Shown in pieces: positions 35,367-44,737 of a DNA stretch of 64,000 bases (the stretch's first letter is position 1; the number at the start of each line of letters is the position of its first letter). Both the position numbers and the translations under genes were made by a program. The notes under the pieces are model-generated. The model did not search any database and was not told where the DNA came from. It worked only from the letters and a program-made list of their open reading frames with translations. Source of the stretch: Lachnospiraceae bacterium (GTDB lineage: Bacteria > Bacillota > Clostridia > Lachnospirales > Lachnospiraceae); the NCBI GenBank assembly GCA_009774245.1, contig VSNM01000004.1, positions 90,376 through 154,375 of the forward strand, in the 5' to 3' direction.

Positions 35367-35480
35367 TTAACAGCCTCCCAATCGAGAGGCATATGAATCC
35401 GTAATCCACATAATATTCTTCTTTGTAGTCTTATCTTGCAAAAGTATTTTTAGTGTCGTCTGCACTGGATAGGAATCCAT
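35367..35480 (-). pseudogene. N-terminal remnant of a DNA methylase-type gene
   Basis: A 37-codon frame reads MDSYPVQTTLKILLQDKTTK followed by KNIMWITDSYASR, which resembles the opening of DNA methyltransferases of accessory restriction-modification systems (a PxQTTLKxLLxDxTTxxNIxWxTDxY pattern). It then stops, with no further matching sequence. It seems to be a scrap left when the neighbouring GTPase system or regulator was inserted. Confidence 0.35.
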
Positions 35481-35525
35481 TTGAATAAAATCTGCCAATT
35501 ACTATTTACCTCACCATTTTCTTTC

Positions 35526-37406
35526 TTAACGCAATATATTTTTGAAAGCAAGCCTTAATCGCAAACATTTATCCCAACTTTGCTCAACACTCACTTCTGG
35601 TAAAACCTTACTTACATTTTTCCAGTCATAAAAATCCATTGCTGATTTTTCAAGTTTATTATTAATCTGAGAAAATACAATCTCATTAAGAAATTTTTCT
35701 CCTGTTCCATTCAACTTAATTAAGAGTGGTAATATAAAAATAGAAATTCTATAATATCTATCCAAATTGATAATATTCCAATATTTCAAAATAGTATCAA
35801 TCCATAGCCTACACTCATTCATATCTTCAATTTGATAACTGTCAATATAATGCATCAATTCATATACGATTTCAAAATCAGAAACATTTCTAACCAAATC
35901 TATATATACACTTTTTTGTTTTGCACAATATGGAATCCAAATGTGTATCTGCTCTGATGTAAAAGCTTTTCGCGATTTGTAGAATACACTCAAGGTATTG
36001 CTTAAATCTTCCCCGAATACTTGATAAACTTCATCAGAAATATTTTGATTTGTACATTCTAAAATACTCTTTAATATCTCAATCCTATTTTTATCTTTCT
36101 TTATATCAGCAGCACATAGTAATTCAAGTTGAAAATTTTTATCCTGCTTCCAGATATATTTACACAGTAAAAATCGGGCATCAATCTGCACCAAAACCAT
36201 ACATATACTATAGTCCAAATTAAATATAGTATACAAATCATTAGCTGTTAACAATTTTATAATCTCTCTAACTATCTTTTCCCCATTATAATTTAATTCA
36301 TTATGAATATATCCCCAAAATATTTTTTGCAGATAATCTTTGTGATACTCAGCATATATTTTCTTTGCGTACTTTTCGACTTTCCTATCTGTTATGTCTT
36401 TCTTTGATAAAATACCTTTTTTATTTTGCATTTCGTCCAGTAATCCTTCAATCAGACTTGTTTCTTCAAACCATGTCCACATATCTTCATTCTCTTCAAC
36501 AAATAATAGTAAAATAGTTTTTTCTATCAACTCTTGGCTATCATCTAATTTTTCCAACAAATTGTAGTATTCTTGTAACACAATTTTTGAAGTAAATTCA
36601 TTGACCGAATAGAAAATCTTCGACAAATCACGTAAATCTATACGTCTGTATTTTTCATATTTCTCACAAAAGTCAAAAAGTTGCGATTGTTTACCTGAAA
36701 CAAACTTTTCTTGCAAATACCTTACCCATAAAGGAACTTTGAATGGAACATCTATATTTTTATAAATAATTGTATCGTCTATTTCTCTGGATAATATATT
36801 CATTTTTCCAGGTAATGTAATTTGATAATCAAACACCTCGTTATTAAGATATCTGTTAGAAATTGCACAAGTACATATAGTCACTTTTTTTAATATATAT
36901 GTTGGTAAAATTGCTAAAACTTTAATAATTGAGTTTTCATATTTCTCTGAATTCTCATCCTCTATCAAAACTTTTCTTTCTGAATAAAGTAAAGTATATA
37001 TTGCATATTCATCATATTCAATTGGTTTTGTTGACAATACTGGACAAAAAACAGATTCACCATATTGTCCAAATCCTATTGATTTATCTGGTCTATGAAA
37101 TAAAGCAGTAACATCTATTTTTCCACCCACTCGCTTTAAATCATCAAAACTTATTAAAATAACATGCGTCCAAACACATCCTGGACGCTGCATTTCATCA
37201 GCATACCAAGTTTTAGCAAACACATAGTAGCCATCTTCAATAATTGGATAACAGGTAATATAATTACTAAATTTCCCCATACCAGATGCGTCACTTAAGA
37301 AATCGACATCTCTTTGCCGCATCAATGATTTTTTCAAAGATGAGTTAATAAGTGAATGCCCATTGTTATATCCAAACAGCATTTGTTCAACAATTATTCC
37401 ATCCAT
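35526..37406 (-). CDS. GAP1-like GTPase-associated protein (double-GTPase conflict system)
   Basis: A 626-residue protein. The N-terminal third has the GAP1-N pattern: EQMLFGYNNGHSLINSS, a central SDASG, CYPIIEDGYYVFAKTWYADE and RPGCVWTHVIL. The remainder is a long helical region (about 230-626) with no enzyme motif. GAP1 proteins are known from computational surveys as partners of paired TRAFAC-like GTPases and probably act as scaffold or effector. GGAG lies six bases before the ATG at 37406, which almost touches the stop of the GTPase gene. It is the last gene of the five-gene AT-rich operon. Confidence 0.7.
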   Translation of the reverse strand: MDGIIVEQMLFGYNNGHSLINSSLKKSLMRQRDVDFLSDASGMGKFSNYITCYPIIEDGYYVFAKTWYADEMQRPGCVWTHVILISFDDLKRVGGKIDVTALFHRPDKSIGFGQYGESVFCPVLSTKPIEYDEYAIYTLLYSERKVLIEDENSEKYENSIIKVLAILPTYILKKVTICTCAISNRYLNNEVFDYQITLPGKMNILSREIDDTIIYKNIDVPFKVPLWVRYLQEKFVSGKQSQLFDFCEKYEKYRRIDLRDLSKIFYSVNEFTSKIVLQEYYNLLEKLDDSQELIEKTILLLFVEENEDMWTWFEETSLIEGLLDEMQNKKGILSKKDITDRKVEKYAKKIYAEYHKDYLQKIFWGYIHNELNYNGEKIVREIIKLLTANDLYTIFNLDYSICMVLVQIDARFLLCKYIWKQDKNFQLELLCAADIKKDKNRIEILKSILECTNQNISDEVYQVFGEDLSNTLSVFYKSRKAFTSEQIHIWIPYCAKQKSVYIDLVRNVSDFEIVYELMHYIDSYQIEDMNECRLWIDTILKYWNIINLDRYYRISIFILPLLIKLNGTGEKFLNEIVFSQINNKLEKSAMDFYDWKNVSKVLPEVSVEQSWDKCLRLRLAFKNILR

Positions 37407-37418
37407 ACCTTTCTCCAC

Positions 37419-38228
37419 TCATGCCAAAATACTTGTAATATCGTTTGATTTTTCTCCCCGATGATTTACCACTATAATACGTTCAATATTATTTTCATAC
37501 TCAAGCAGCTTCTGTTTTTCTTTTTCAATATCCAAATTGCCTCCCTGAGCACTAATTCCCCAATACTCACAGTGAAACTGTTCTTCATTGGTATGTAAAT
37601 ATTGCCATACTAAAGGCACCCTATCTTTTAATACTTCCTCTGGCAATTCATATTCTGGGTACATATCCCATGCTGATACAATTATTTTTACGTTAATTGA
37701 ATCTTTTCTAATGTAATAAAGATATTGTAACATTTGCACATACTCCGCCTGAATATTTAAATGAGATACACTTGTCATTTCAACTTTTGCATCTGTTTCT
37801 GTTCTGATTTCTTCTGGAATATCAGGAATCAATGCATCCCTCTTTATTCTACTGGGATTAATAAAAATCAGTATTTCTCCACACTCACTCAATTGTTTAT
37901 ACATTTCTTCATCAATCGCTTTTCTATTTATTATATGCCGAAATGTTTCTCCTGACTGATCAGGCAAAGATACATTTATCTGACTATCTGTTTCTTTATT
38001 TCGCAAATTAAGTGATATGTTGTAGAATGCTGTTTCATTCGTTCTGATCGCTTTTTCGCATTTTACCCACTGTTCAGCTACCTGACTGATATAATCCATA
38101 TCATTTGTATTATCAAGGTAAAATGCAGAATCATTTGTTTCATTAGAAATCAAAAAATATCCTAATGCCCCAATAAAAGAGGTCTTTCCACTATCTGGCA
38201 GTCCTATAATATAATATTCTTTATTCAT
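37419..38228 (-). CDS. P-loop GTPase, double-GTPase type 1
   Basis: A 269-residue P-loop protein. Walker A is GLPDSGKTSF at residues 9-18, the DxxG element is DQSG (90-93), and the usual base-recognition NKxD is replaced by SAWD (185-188). This pattern fits the DO-GTPase1 group. Its start overlaps the stop of the second GTPase gene by eight bases, so the two are translationally coupled and probably form a pair. It is likely cytosolic, with the last residues just before the GAP1-like gene. Confidence 0.75.
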   Translation of the reverse strand: MNKEYYIIGLPDSGKTSFIGALGYFLISNETNDSAFYLDNTNDMDYISQVAEQWVKCEKAIRTNETAFYNISLNLRNKETDSQINVSLPDQSGETFRHIINRKAIDEEMYKQLSECGEILIFINPSRIKRDALIPDIPEEIRTETDAKVEMTSVSHLNIQAEYVQMLQYLYYIRKDSINVKIIVSAWDMYPEYELPEEVLKDRVPLVWQYLHTNEEQFHCEYWGISAQGGNLDIEKEKQKLLEYENNIERIIVVNHRGEKSNDITSILA

Positions 38229-39192
38229 ATGATTGCCTCTCCATAAACCGATTAAAACAACTTGTTACTCTTAGCGGATTCTTTTGATAGGCTGTCTGTT
38301 GTCTATTAAATTCTCTTTCTTTAGTCCAATAAATCATCAAATCCAGTAATGCTGTGCTACTGTCATCTTTTTGTTTATAATCATTAAGAGCCTGTATCCG
38401 AAAATAATGAATATTAAAATATTCTGATAAGTTTTCTAGCTTCTTTTTTAAATCATCAATCCTTTTTGTGATTTTTTTATCCGAATCTTCACTAACAATC
38501 TCATCATTCTTGCTAATTATAATATCTATATTCATTCCCTTTTGAAATTGATTTGAAGATTTAATTGTTAACATCAAGATTCTTGTATTCATAATAGCAA
38601 CATTACATTGAGCCTTATCTAATAAAGTTTTTCCATCTACAAAAATTACTATATTTTTTGCCATTCCCAAATATGGAACTTGTGCATCAAGCGTTTCACT
38701 ATTTGCCTTGCACATATCGTATAATTCTCCTGGAATATCCGCTAAAATAATATTCTTTTTTTGATTTGTTGAACCGCAAAATAGTTCTAAGTGGTAATAT
38801 TTTTCACCCTTTTGTTTCAAAGTTCTAGGCATATCTACTTCTGTATTACCAGAATCTATCCTTATATAATCCAATAATTCTTCAAATCCTGCTAATGTTT
38901 CTGAACCTGAAAAGATTAAATTGTCATTAGCTTCTCTTAGAAACATACTATAGAGCATTGCCTGAAAAGTGGTTTTTCCACTTCCTACTGGTCCCACTAT
39001 GCATATAAAATCAATTTTTTTCTTTGAAGCCAGCCGATATAAACTTTCATTATTTAACGCCATTCCCAAAGGTAATGATATCCCCTCTTCTGGAATAACA
39101 TCAACACCCAAATCTTGTTTTTCTTCCAATCCGCTATCTTCTTCAAATATGTCCTCATTCACACTCTCGTCCATTTCTTTTTCATTATCCAC
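38221..39192 (-). CDS. P-loop GTPase, double-GTPase type 2
   Basis: A 323-residue protein with a very acidic N-terminal 40 residues, then Walker A VGPVGSGKTT (66-75), DIPG (152-155) as the DxxG element, and SKND (227-230) in the place of NKxD. It matches the DO-GTPase2 group, found beside DO-GTPase1. Translation begins at GTG (39192), supported by AGGTGG eight bases upstream; the first ATG would drop only the extreme N terminus. It is central in the operon, between the GASH-like gene and GTPase 1. Confidence 0.75.
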   Translation of the reverse strand: MDNEKEMDESVNEDIFEEDSGLEEKQDLGVDVIPEEGISLPLGMALNNESLYRLASKKKIDFICIVGPVGSGKTTFQAMLYSMFLREANDNLIFSGSETLAGFEELLDYIRIDSGNTEVDMPRTLKQKGEKYYHLELFCGSTNQKKNIILADIPGELYDMCKANSETLDAQVPYLGMAKNIVIFVDGKTLLDKAQCNVAIMNTRILMLTIKSSNQFQKGMNIDIIISKNDEIVSEDSDKKITKRIDDLKKKLENLSEYFNIHYFRIQALNDYKQKDDSSTALLDLMIYWTKEREFNRQQTAYQKNPLRVTSCFNRFMERQSYE

Positions 39193-39213
39193 TTATTTCA
39201 CCACCTAATGCAA

Positions 39214-40257
39214 CTACCATTTTAATAATAAACACTCAAGATACATCTGATACGCAATTTCTGTGCATACGTACTCTAATTCTGAAGAACCAAAGTTTTT
39301 TTCAAAAGCCTTTATCCAATTTCCCTCACCATTTTCCAATTTTTTATACAAAGCAAACAAAACAGGAGTATTGATTTTATCCCCTTTACCATTTATTAAT
39401 GTTTCAATAATATTATCATCACAAATATCTATGTATTCTTTAAATAAATATTTATTACGCCCATGTTCAGCTAATGCCCTATACAATAAATTTTTTGCCA
39501 AATACGGTCCCGGTTTATACTGAACAATTTCAGCCAAATCCTTCCCGGCCAATATTGCAGCCTGTTTATCCAATAGTTCTGAATATGCTTTTTGTTTATC
39601 ATTTGAGAATCCTGTTTGCAACCACCATAAAAGTTCCGTATTTTCATAGAGAATTTTATTCTTATTCATTAAATCTCCATAATTTTTATTTATAAACATA
39701 CATAATTCATTAATCTTATCAATCATGGAAATAAATTTATTCGTATCTTCTCCACTTATTTCATAAACCTGGCCTTCATCAACCTCAAAAGAAACATCTT
39801 TTGACATTTGTGGTATATCCCTATATTCAAATATAATATTATCTCTATTTTCTGCTGTTATTTTTTCATAAGTCTGATGAATATTATGATAAACGTCTTC
39901 CAAAATTGGCGTTCTTCCAATAAAAACATATGAATTAGCATATACTTCCATTTTAAACAACTCATCAACATCTTCATAGTCACATATCTGGTTCAGCACA
40001 ATCCCCGCCAATACTTGCAGTTCATTAACCTGATCATCAGCAAATAAATTATCTTCCTCAGCAAATATTCCAATAAAACTATCTAAAAATTTCTGATCAC
40101 ATTTTTTCTCAAAAAACAATTTTACCAGCTCTGCAATATGTTCCTCATCAAAGATCTCGTCAACATACTTAACTATGCATTTTTCTCTTTTCTGCATTAT
40201 CTCACTATCAATAGGAATTCCTGCAGTTCTATAGGATTTTGCTATTATTTCATTCAT
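39214..40257 (-). CDS. All-helical GTPase-associated protein (GASH-like)
   Basis: A 347-residue, strongly helical, acidic protein (MNEIIAKSYRTAGIPIDSE; LAGKDLAEIVQYKPGPYLAKN; ALYKKLENGEGNW) without catalytic motifs. Its size, helical nature and location beside the two GTPases fit the GTPase-associated system helical protein family. The ATG at 40257 follows TTGGAGA. The gene begins directly after the metallophosphoesterase stop codon, so the two are coupled. Family naming rests mostly on context. Confidence 0.6.
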   Translation of the reverse strand: MNEIIAKSYRTAGIPIDSEIMQKREKCIVKYVDEIFDEEHIAELVKLFFEKKCDQKFLDSFIGIFAEEDNLFADDQVNELQVLAGIVLNQICDYEDVDELFKMEVYANSYVFIGRTPILEDVYHNIHQTYEKITAENRDNIIFEYRDIPQMSKDVSFEVDEGQVYEISGEDTNKFISMIDKINELCMFINKNYGDLMNKNKILYENTELLWWLQTGFSNDKQKAYSELLDKQAAILAGKDLAEIVQYKPGPYLAKNLLYRALAEHGRNKYLFKEYIDICDDNIIETLINGKGDKINTPVLFALYKKLENGEGNWIKAFEKNFGSSELEYVCTEIAYQMYLECLLLKW

Positions 40258-40271
40258 ATCTATTTCTCCAA

Positions 40272-41528
40272 TCACTCAATGTTTTTTAACTGTTCTAAAA
40301 ATTTTTCTTCAATCCCTTTTTCTTGCAATTGTATTAATAACCCATCAAGGGTATCTTCATCATAGTTTATACCTGGAAATTTGTTCGCAATATATTTTAA
40401 ATCACTTTGACTTAATACGGAATACCGGTACGCTATTTCTTTCGATATAGTTGTAATTTTTCTAACCAATTTTTTTTCTTTTTTGCATTGCTTATCCGAA
40501 AGTCCATCCAACTTCAATCTAAGTTCTTTATATTCCTTTTCTGTATCACAGTTTTTGACATCTCTCTCGAAACTCCCGATAACGTTATTAAATATCCTCG
40601 GAAAAATTTTAACTATCAATTCATTGTCAACTACTTTTAACGATATCCAATTATACAATGGAATCCAATCTTTCCCTCTCTCAGGCTGTAAAGCACCAGA
40701 ATTTATTGCTATCCTCTGTTCATTTGCATCAATACTCTGTATATGTTTATGCCCATATAATTGTAATTTTGCCCTGCCATCCATCATAGAAACTAATCGC
40801 TCATTATTCCAGCATTTTGTAGGGTGATGACAAAGTGTCATATAAATCACATTATCTTGTGGTTCTGGAATCTGTTTATTATTTATGACCATTTTTCTTT
40901 CTTCACCATAAGGAAGCCAATTACCCTCCTCATCCAGATGATCCTTATGACTAGAAATAAGCGTAGAATTCATTCCCCATAATCTTAAAGTATATTTCTC
41001 ATTTAATTCAAAATCCCGTTCCCAATTTGGCTTATCCACCGTATAATTACACAATAAGCTATCGGCAAACTGGTTATAATTATCTATTGGTTTATATAAT
41101 AATCCTTGTATATGTACATCCTTTTGAATTTTTCTAAGAATACTATCTAATTTATCCGCATCTGTATCATCCACTTTTTTTAATTCACTTTGCAACAGCT
41201 CTATAATATGTGATCTTTTAATTACATTTTGATCAACATCATGATTTCCAACAACACAAAAAACATCCTTCAGCGAAAGTTCTAATAACAATGTAATTTC
41301 ATTTAAAAACTCCTTCGCTATTTCTAGCTCTCCTTTTTGTCCGCTAAATGCTAAATCCCCACATACCAATATTCCCTTAATATTTCCTATGTGCCTCAAT
41401 ACATTATTTTTCAAATCTCTAATCATGGCTGACCTCAATTCTGTATCTAAATCATATGGATCACCACTAGATGATTTAAAATGAATATCTGACATTTGTA
41501 TAAACGAAATCCATTCATTATCTATCAT
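40272..41528 (-). CDS. Calcineurin-like metallophosphoesterase, first gene of the GTPase operon
   Basis: A 419-residue protein with all metal motifs of the family in the first 300 residues: SDIHF, CGDLAF, GNHDVD, CHHP and GHKHI. It should hydrolyse phosphoesters, possibly nucleic acid or a nucleotide signal. The C-terminal 100 residues are helical and charged. The ATG at 41528 has GGGAG at ten bases; an upstream in-frame ATG at 41606 has no site. It leads the AT-rich operon MPE-GASH-GTPase2-GTPase1-GAP1 and is the obvious candidate nuclease or effector of the system. Confidence 0.82.
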   Translation of the reverse strand: MIDNEWISFIQMSDIHFKSSSGDPYDLDTELRSAMIRDLKNNVLRHIGNIKGILVCGDLAFSGQKGELEIAKEFLNEITLLLELSLKDVFCVVGNHDVDQNVIKRSHIIELLQSELKKVDDTDADKLDSILRKIQKDVHIQGLLYKPIDNYNQFADSLLCNYTVDKPNWERDFELNEKYTLRLWGMNSTLISSHKDHLDEEGNWLPYGEERKMVINNKQIPEPQDNVIYMTLCHHPTKCWNNERLVSMMDGRAKLQLYGHKHIQSIDANEQRIAINSGALQPERGKDWIPLYNWISLKVVDNELIVKIFPRIFNNVIGSFERDVKNCDTEKEYKELRLKLDGLSDKQCKKEKKLVRKITTISKEIAYRYSVLSQSDLKYIANKFPGINYDEDTLDGLLIQLQEKGIEEKFLEQLKNIE

Positions 41529-41839
41529 AATTTTTTCTTCTCCCAATTGAATCCTTGTAGAAATATGCTTAATCATCAATTTTATAATGTACTTATTTTC
41601 TGTCATTCTAAATATATCTATATAAAATTATGCTATATTTCCTATGAAAAAACAACAGATTTTTACAAAAATGTGGAACAGATTTCTCTATTCCAAATTG
41701 CTTTACGAGCAATATAAATTTCTTACTACTTAATCCTCATCTAAATAGTATTCATTCCCTACATACAAAGTATATAGTTTTCTTGTTTGGATTACAATGT
41801 CACTTTTTATTAAGTCTACATTTCCTGCCCCCTAATGCT

Positions 41840-41980
41840 TCGTTCTGCATATCCAGTGCTACAGCCTGCTGTTCTAGATCCTCCACCTCACGCATCGCCG
41901 CCTTATATTCCGGCAACGACAGATTATCACGCTGTATACCAAGAACTTCAATCTCAATCCCCGTCCCTGCACAGTTCTGT
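41840..41980 (-). pseudogene. Fragment of a plasmid recombination/mobilisation protein
   Basis: A minus-strand frame encodes GIEIEVLGIQRDNLSLPEYK and continues AAMREVEDLEQQAVALD, resembling the middle of Pre/Mob relaxase-type proteins of mobilisable elements. Both ends are lost. Together with the DUF4143 fragment it suggests that mobile DNA once entered here. Confidence 0.45.
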
Positions 41981-42176
41981 CAGATACTCCCTCTCCCGTT
42001 TCTGCTTGCGAAATACATTGCGAGGGAGCAGAAAAAGTTTGAACATCTGATTGCTGCTATAGAGGGAACACGCCCTATGCAGCACCCGAAATTCCGGATT
42101 ACCAGAGTCCAACAGACCACGTTGACATCTATTCCTTCAACTGCATCCTGTCCAAAATGTCCCAAGCCGAAATGGC

Positions 42177-42611
42177 ATGCTTTATATGTGGCTGAAAGAG
42201 CTGACCAGTCCCTTTTCCCCCGATGTGGAGAAAGCTTATCAGGAATGCATGGCTGCCTGTGAAAAATCCATAGAGAACTTCGCCTTTGAGAGTATCCTCA
42301 AAAAAGAATTGTCAGAGCTATACCGGGGAAGTCTTGCGGAAAATTATACAGCCCAGACTTTGCGGGCAAAAGGCTATGAACTGTACTATTGGACGAATGA
42401 CTCTCCTGCGGCGGAACTGGATTTTGTGATTCAGAAGCAGGGAAAAATCATACCAATCGAAGTAAAATCCGGCGAAAATGTCCGATCAAAAAGCCTGCAG
42501 CATTTCACCAAGATGTATGCACCTGACGAAATTGTGCGTCTGTCAGAGAAAAATTACGGGACAGACGGACAAATCCGGGCTGTGCCATTATATGCGGCAT
42601 TCTGCATTTAA
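42177..42611 (+). pseudogene. C-terminal DUF4143 fragment of an AAA ATPase
   Basis: About 145 codons encode the C-terminal nuclease-like part of the ATP-binding AAA/DUF4143 family: GSLAENYTAQTLRAKGYELY, AAELDFVIQKQGKIIPIEVK and SGENVRSKSL. The N-terminal ATPase domain (Walker motifs) is missing; the 350 bases upstream hold only scrambled pieces of other frames. The reading frame ends at a TAA formed by the left end of a repeat remnant (TAAGAAACTGT). Confidence 0.7.
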
Positions 42612-42690
42612 GAAACTGTTAAAAATAACGCACCAAATTGACTTGTCAGATGCTGACATGACGAAATGTCCATCTGCGGTGTCAATACCC
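42611..42690 (+). repeat. Truncated left half of the palindromic element
   Basis: AGAAACTGTTAAAAAT..., then GACTTGTC and ATGTCCATCTGCGG match the left half of the copy at 52.9 kb. The right half is missing. It joins the DUF4143 fragment directly to the end of the histidine kinase gene, whose stop codon lies at its edge. Confidence 0.7.
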
Positions 42691-43974
42691 ATTACCCACA
42701 TTTGGGAACACCACACTAAACCGTGTTCCCAGTCCCTCGCGGCTCACGATATCATAATAACCCTGATGTCTGTCGATAATCCATTTCGCGATCGAGAGTC
42801 CAAGCCCCGTGCCGCCCGTCTTGCTGTTGCGCACGGAGTCGGCGCGGTAAAAGCGGTCAAACGCGTGCGCCACGTCCTGCTCGGACATACCGATTCCATT
42901 GTCCTGTATCCCATAAAACGGCGAACCGTCCTTCCATGCGCCCACGCGGATCAGAATCTCCCCGCCCTGCTTTGTGTACTTTGCCGCATTGTCGATCAGT
43001 ATCCGCGCTGACTGTTTCAGCATGTCACAATCGCCGTACACCTGCATATTTCCCGACTCCTCAAAACGATAGACATGGTTTTCGTCGATCATCAGCGACT
43101 CCTCATAGACTTCCCGCATGATGCTGTTCAGATCATGAACCTGCATGTCAAGATTCTGCCGGTTTGAGTCCCCCCTTGCCAGGAACAGGAGCTGTTCCAC
43201 GAGCTTCTGCATATGGTTCGCCTCATTCTTGATCGCCTCAATGGACTCCTCAAGGATTGCCGTGTCCGCCTTCCCCCACCGGTCAAGCATGTTGACATAT
43301 CCCTGTATGACCGCGATCGGCGTGCGCAGCTCATGCGAAGCGTCCGACACAAACTGCGACTGCTGTTTGTAGGAGGCCCGGATGCGCTCGAGCAGTCCGT
43401 TCAGCGCCGTCTCAATGCCCTGCAGGTCCTTGTCGTGCATATGGATTCCATTTTCCACGGCGTCCACTTTGAGATTGGAAATCGCGTCCTCCAGGCTGTG
43501 GTACTTTGTCTCGTCAAACGCCATCTCACTGAGCTGCTGCGCCCTCACCGCGATCTGATTCAGGAGCCGCAGCTGCCTGCGCACCTGCGCCGTACCGGAA
43601 AATGCCAGTGAGATGAGATCGAGCAGCTGAAATCCCAGCAGCACAATCCCTCCATTTCGGAACAGTCCAAGCCATACACCGACCGGAACGTGATACAGTG
43701 TCTGACCGCCATTGTCCGTCACTGTGTATACTGCATTCCACAGATCTGACGGAAAGGATATTTCCCTGAAATAGGAAAAGGAAAACATTCCCGCCATCTG
43801 CAGATCCATGCCGACCACAAATATCGCCACAAGCAGGACAAAAACGATGATATCCATGCCCGCATACGCAAAAAACACGCGCGCTATATTGTTGAGATTG
43901 ATTTTCCGCGCGATGGAAGTCACCCGCGCATCTTTTTTTTGAGCCTTTTTTTTATCCGTTTTATCCATTTTCAT
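42682..43974 (-). CDS. Membrane sensor histidine kinase
   Basis: A 430-residue kinase: two membrane helices (about 33-60 and 105-130) around a short extracytoplasmic loop, a HAMP-like linker, a dimerisation helix with the phosphorylated His in FVSDASHELRTPIAV, and an ATPase domain with N (ILIDNAAKY), G1 (DNGIGM), F and G2 (GGTGLGLSI) boxes. It pairs with the OmpR-type regulator upstream; its start overlaps that gene's stop. The signal sensed is unknown. Confidence 0.92.
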   Translation of the reverse strand: MKMDKTDKKKAQKKDARVTSIARKINLNNIARVFFAYAGMDIIVFVLLVAIFVVGMDLQMAGMFSFSYFREISFPSDLWNAVYTVTDNGGQTLYHVPVGVWLGLFRNGGIVLLGFQLLDLISLAFSGTAQVRRQLRLLNQIAVRAQQLSEMAFDETKYHSLEDAISNLKVDAVENGIHMHDKDLQGIETALNGLLERIRASYKQQSQFVSDASHELRTPIAVIQGYVNMLDRWGKADTAILEESIEAIKNEANHMQKLVEQLLFLARGDSNRQNLDMQVHDLNSIMREVYEESLMIDENHVYRFEESGNMQVYGDCDMLKQSARILIDNAAKYTKQGGEILIRVGAWKDGSPFYGIQDNGIGMSEQDVAHAFDRFYRADSVRNSKTGGTGLGLSIAKWIIDRHQGYYDIVSREGLGTRFSVVFPNVGNGY

Positions 43975-44668
43975 CTTTGATACAATACCCCACTCCGCGC
44001 ACGGTCTGAATGATCTTCACCTGAAACACGTCATCTAGCTTGCTTCGCAGATAACGGACGTACACATCGATGATATTCGTCTCGCCCATGTAGTCATATC
44101 CGCAGACCTTCTCTAACAGCGTATCCCGCGAGATCACGATATTCTTGTTCTCAAGCAGCACTTTTAGAAGCTCAAACTCCCTGTGCGTCAGTTCCACCTG
44201 CTTTCCGTCATAGGAAACCTCATAGCGCTGCACATCCATGTGGAGCTTTCCGATGCCAAGCTGGTTTTTGTCATGACTGGTCATGCCGCCTGTTCTGCCC
44301 GCGCCTCCACGCTTCTTGAGAATCAGCCTGATGCGCGCAAGCAGCTCCTCGATGGCAAATGGCTTTGTCATGTAGTCGTCGGCGCCGCCGTCCAATCCGG
44401 CGACCTTATCCATCACCTCGTCGCGCGCGGTCAGCATGATGACAGGAATGTCAGAAGTTTTCCGAAGCCGCCGCAGCACTTCAAAGCCGTTCAGCTCCGG
44501 AAGCATCACGTCGAGCACCACGAGATCCGCCTTGCCACCCTGCGCTTTCTCCAATCCATCCCTGCCGTTTACCGCCTTCATGACTTCATACCCCTCATGC
44601 ATGAGCTCCAGCTCCAGAAAACGTCCTATCTTTTCCTCATCTTCCACGATCAAAACTGTTACTGCCAT
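43961..44668 (-). CDS. OmpR/PhoB-type response regulator
   Basis: A 235-residue regulator: a receiver domain with the acidic pair EDE, phosphorylated Asp in LVVLDVMLPE (about 52), Thr in VIMLTARDE and Lys in YMTKPF, then a winged helix (ELTHREFELLKVLLENKN; DVYVRYLRSKLD). It is the cognate partner of the overlapping histidine kinase. GGAGG precedes the ATG at 44668. Confidence 0.94.
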   Translation of the reverse strand: MAVTVLIVEDEEKIGRFLELELMHEGYEVMKAVNGRDGLEKAQGGKADLVVLDVMLPELNGFEVLRRLRKTSDIPVIMLTARDEVMDKVAGLDGGADDYMTKPFAIEELLARIRLILKKRGGAGRTGGMTSHDKNQLGIGKLHMDVQRYEVSYDGKQVELTHREFELLKVLLENKNIVISRDTLLEKVCGYDYMGETNIIDVYVRYLRSKLDDVFQVKIIQTVRGVGYCIKDENG

Positions 44669-44703
44669 CACTGCCTCCTTTTACAAATCCGCCACGAAAG
44701 GAA

Positions 44704-44727
44704 GCAGGGGATTACGCATTCCCCTGC
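44704..44727 (-). terminator. Hairpin after the DUF4342 gene
   Basis: GCAGGGG pairs with CCCCTGC over a 10-base loop, and TTCCTTT follows on the minus strand. It lies 11 bases after the DUF4342 stop codon and before the response regulator gene, so it likely partly separates the two. Confidence 0.5.
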
Positions 44728-44737
44728 CCATCGCAGA

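Noticed and set aside
35526..41528. Prophage or restriction system for the AT-rich operon
   Set aside because: No structural phage genes, integrase or methylase in the operon; protein motifs are GTPase and phosphoesterase.
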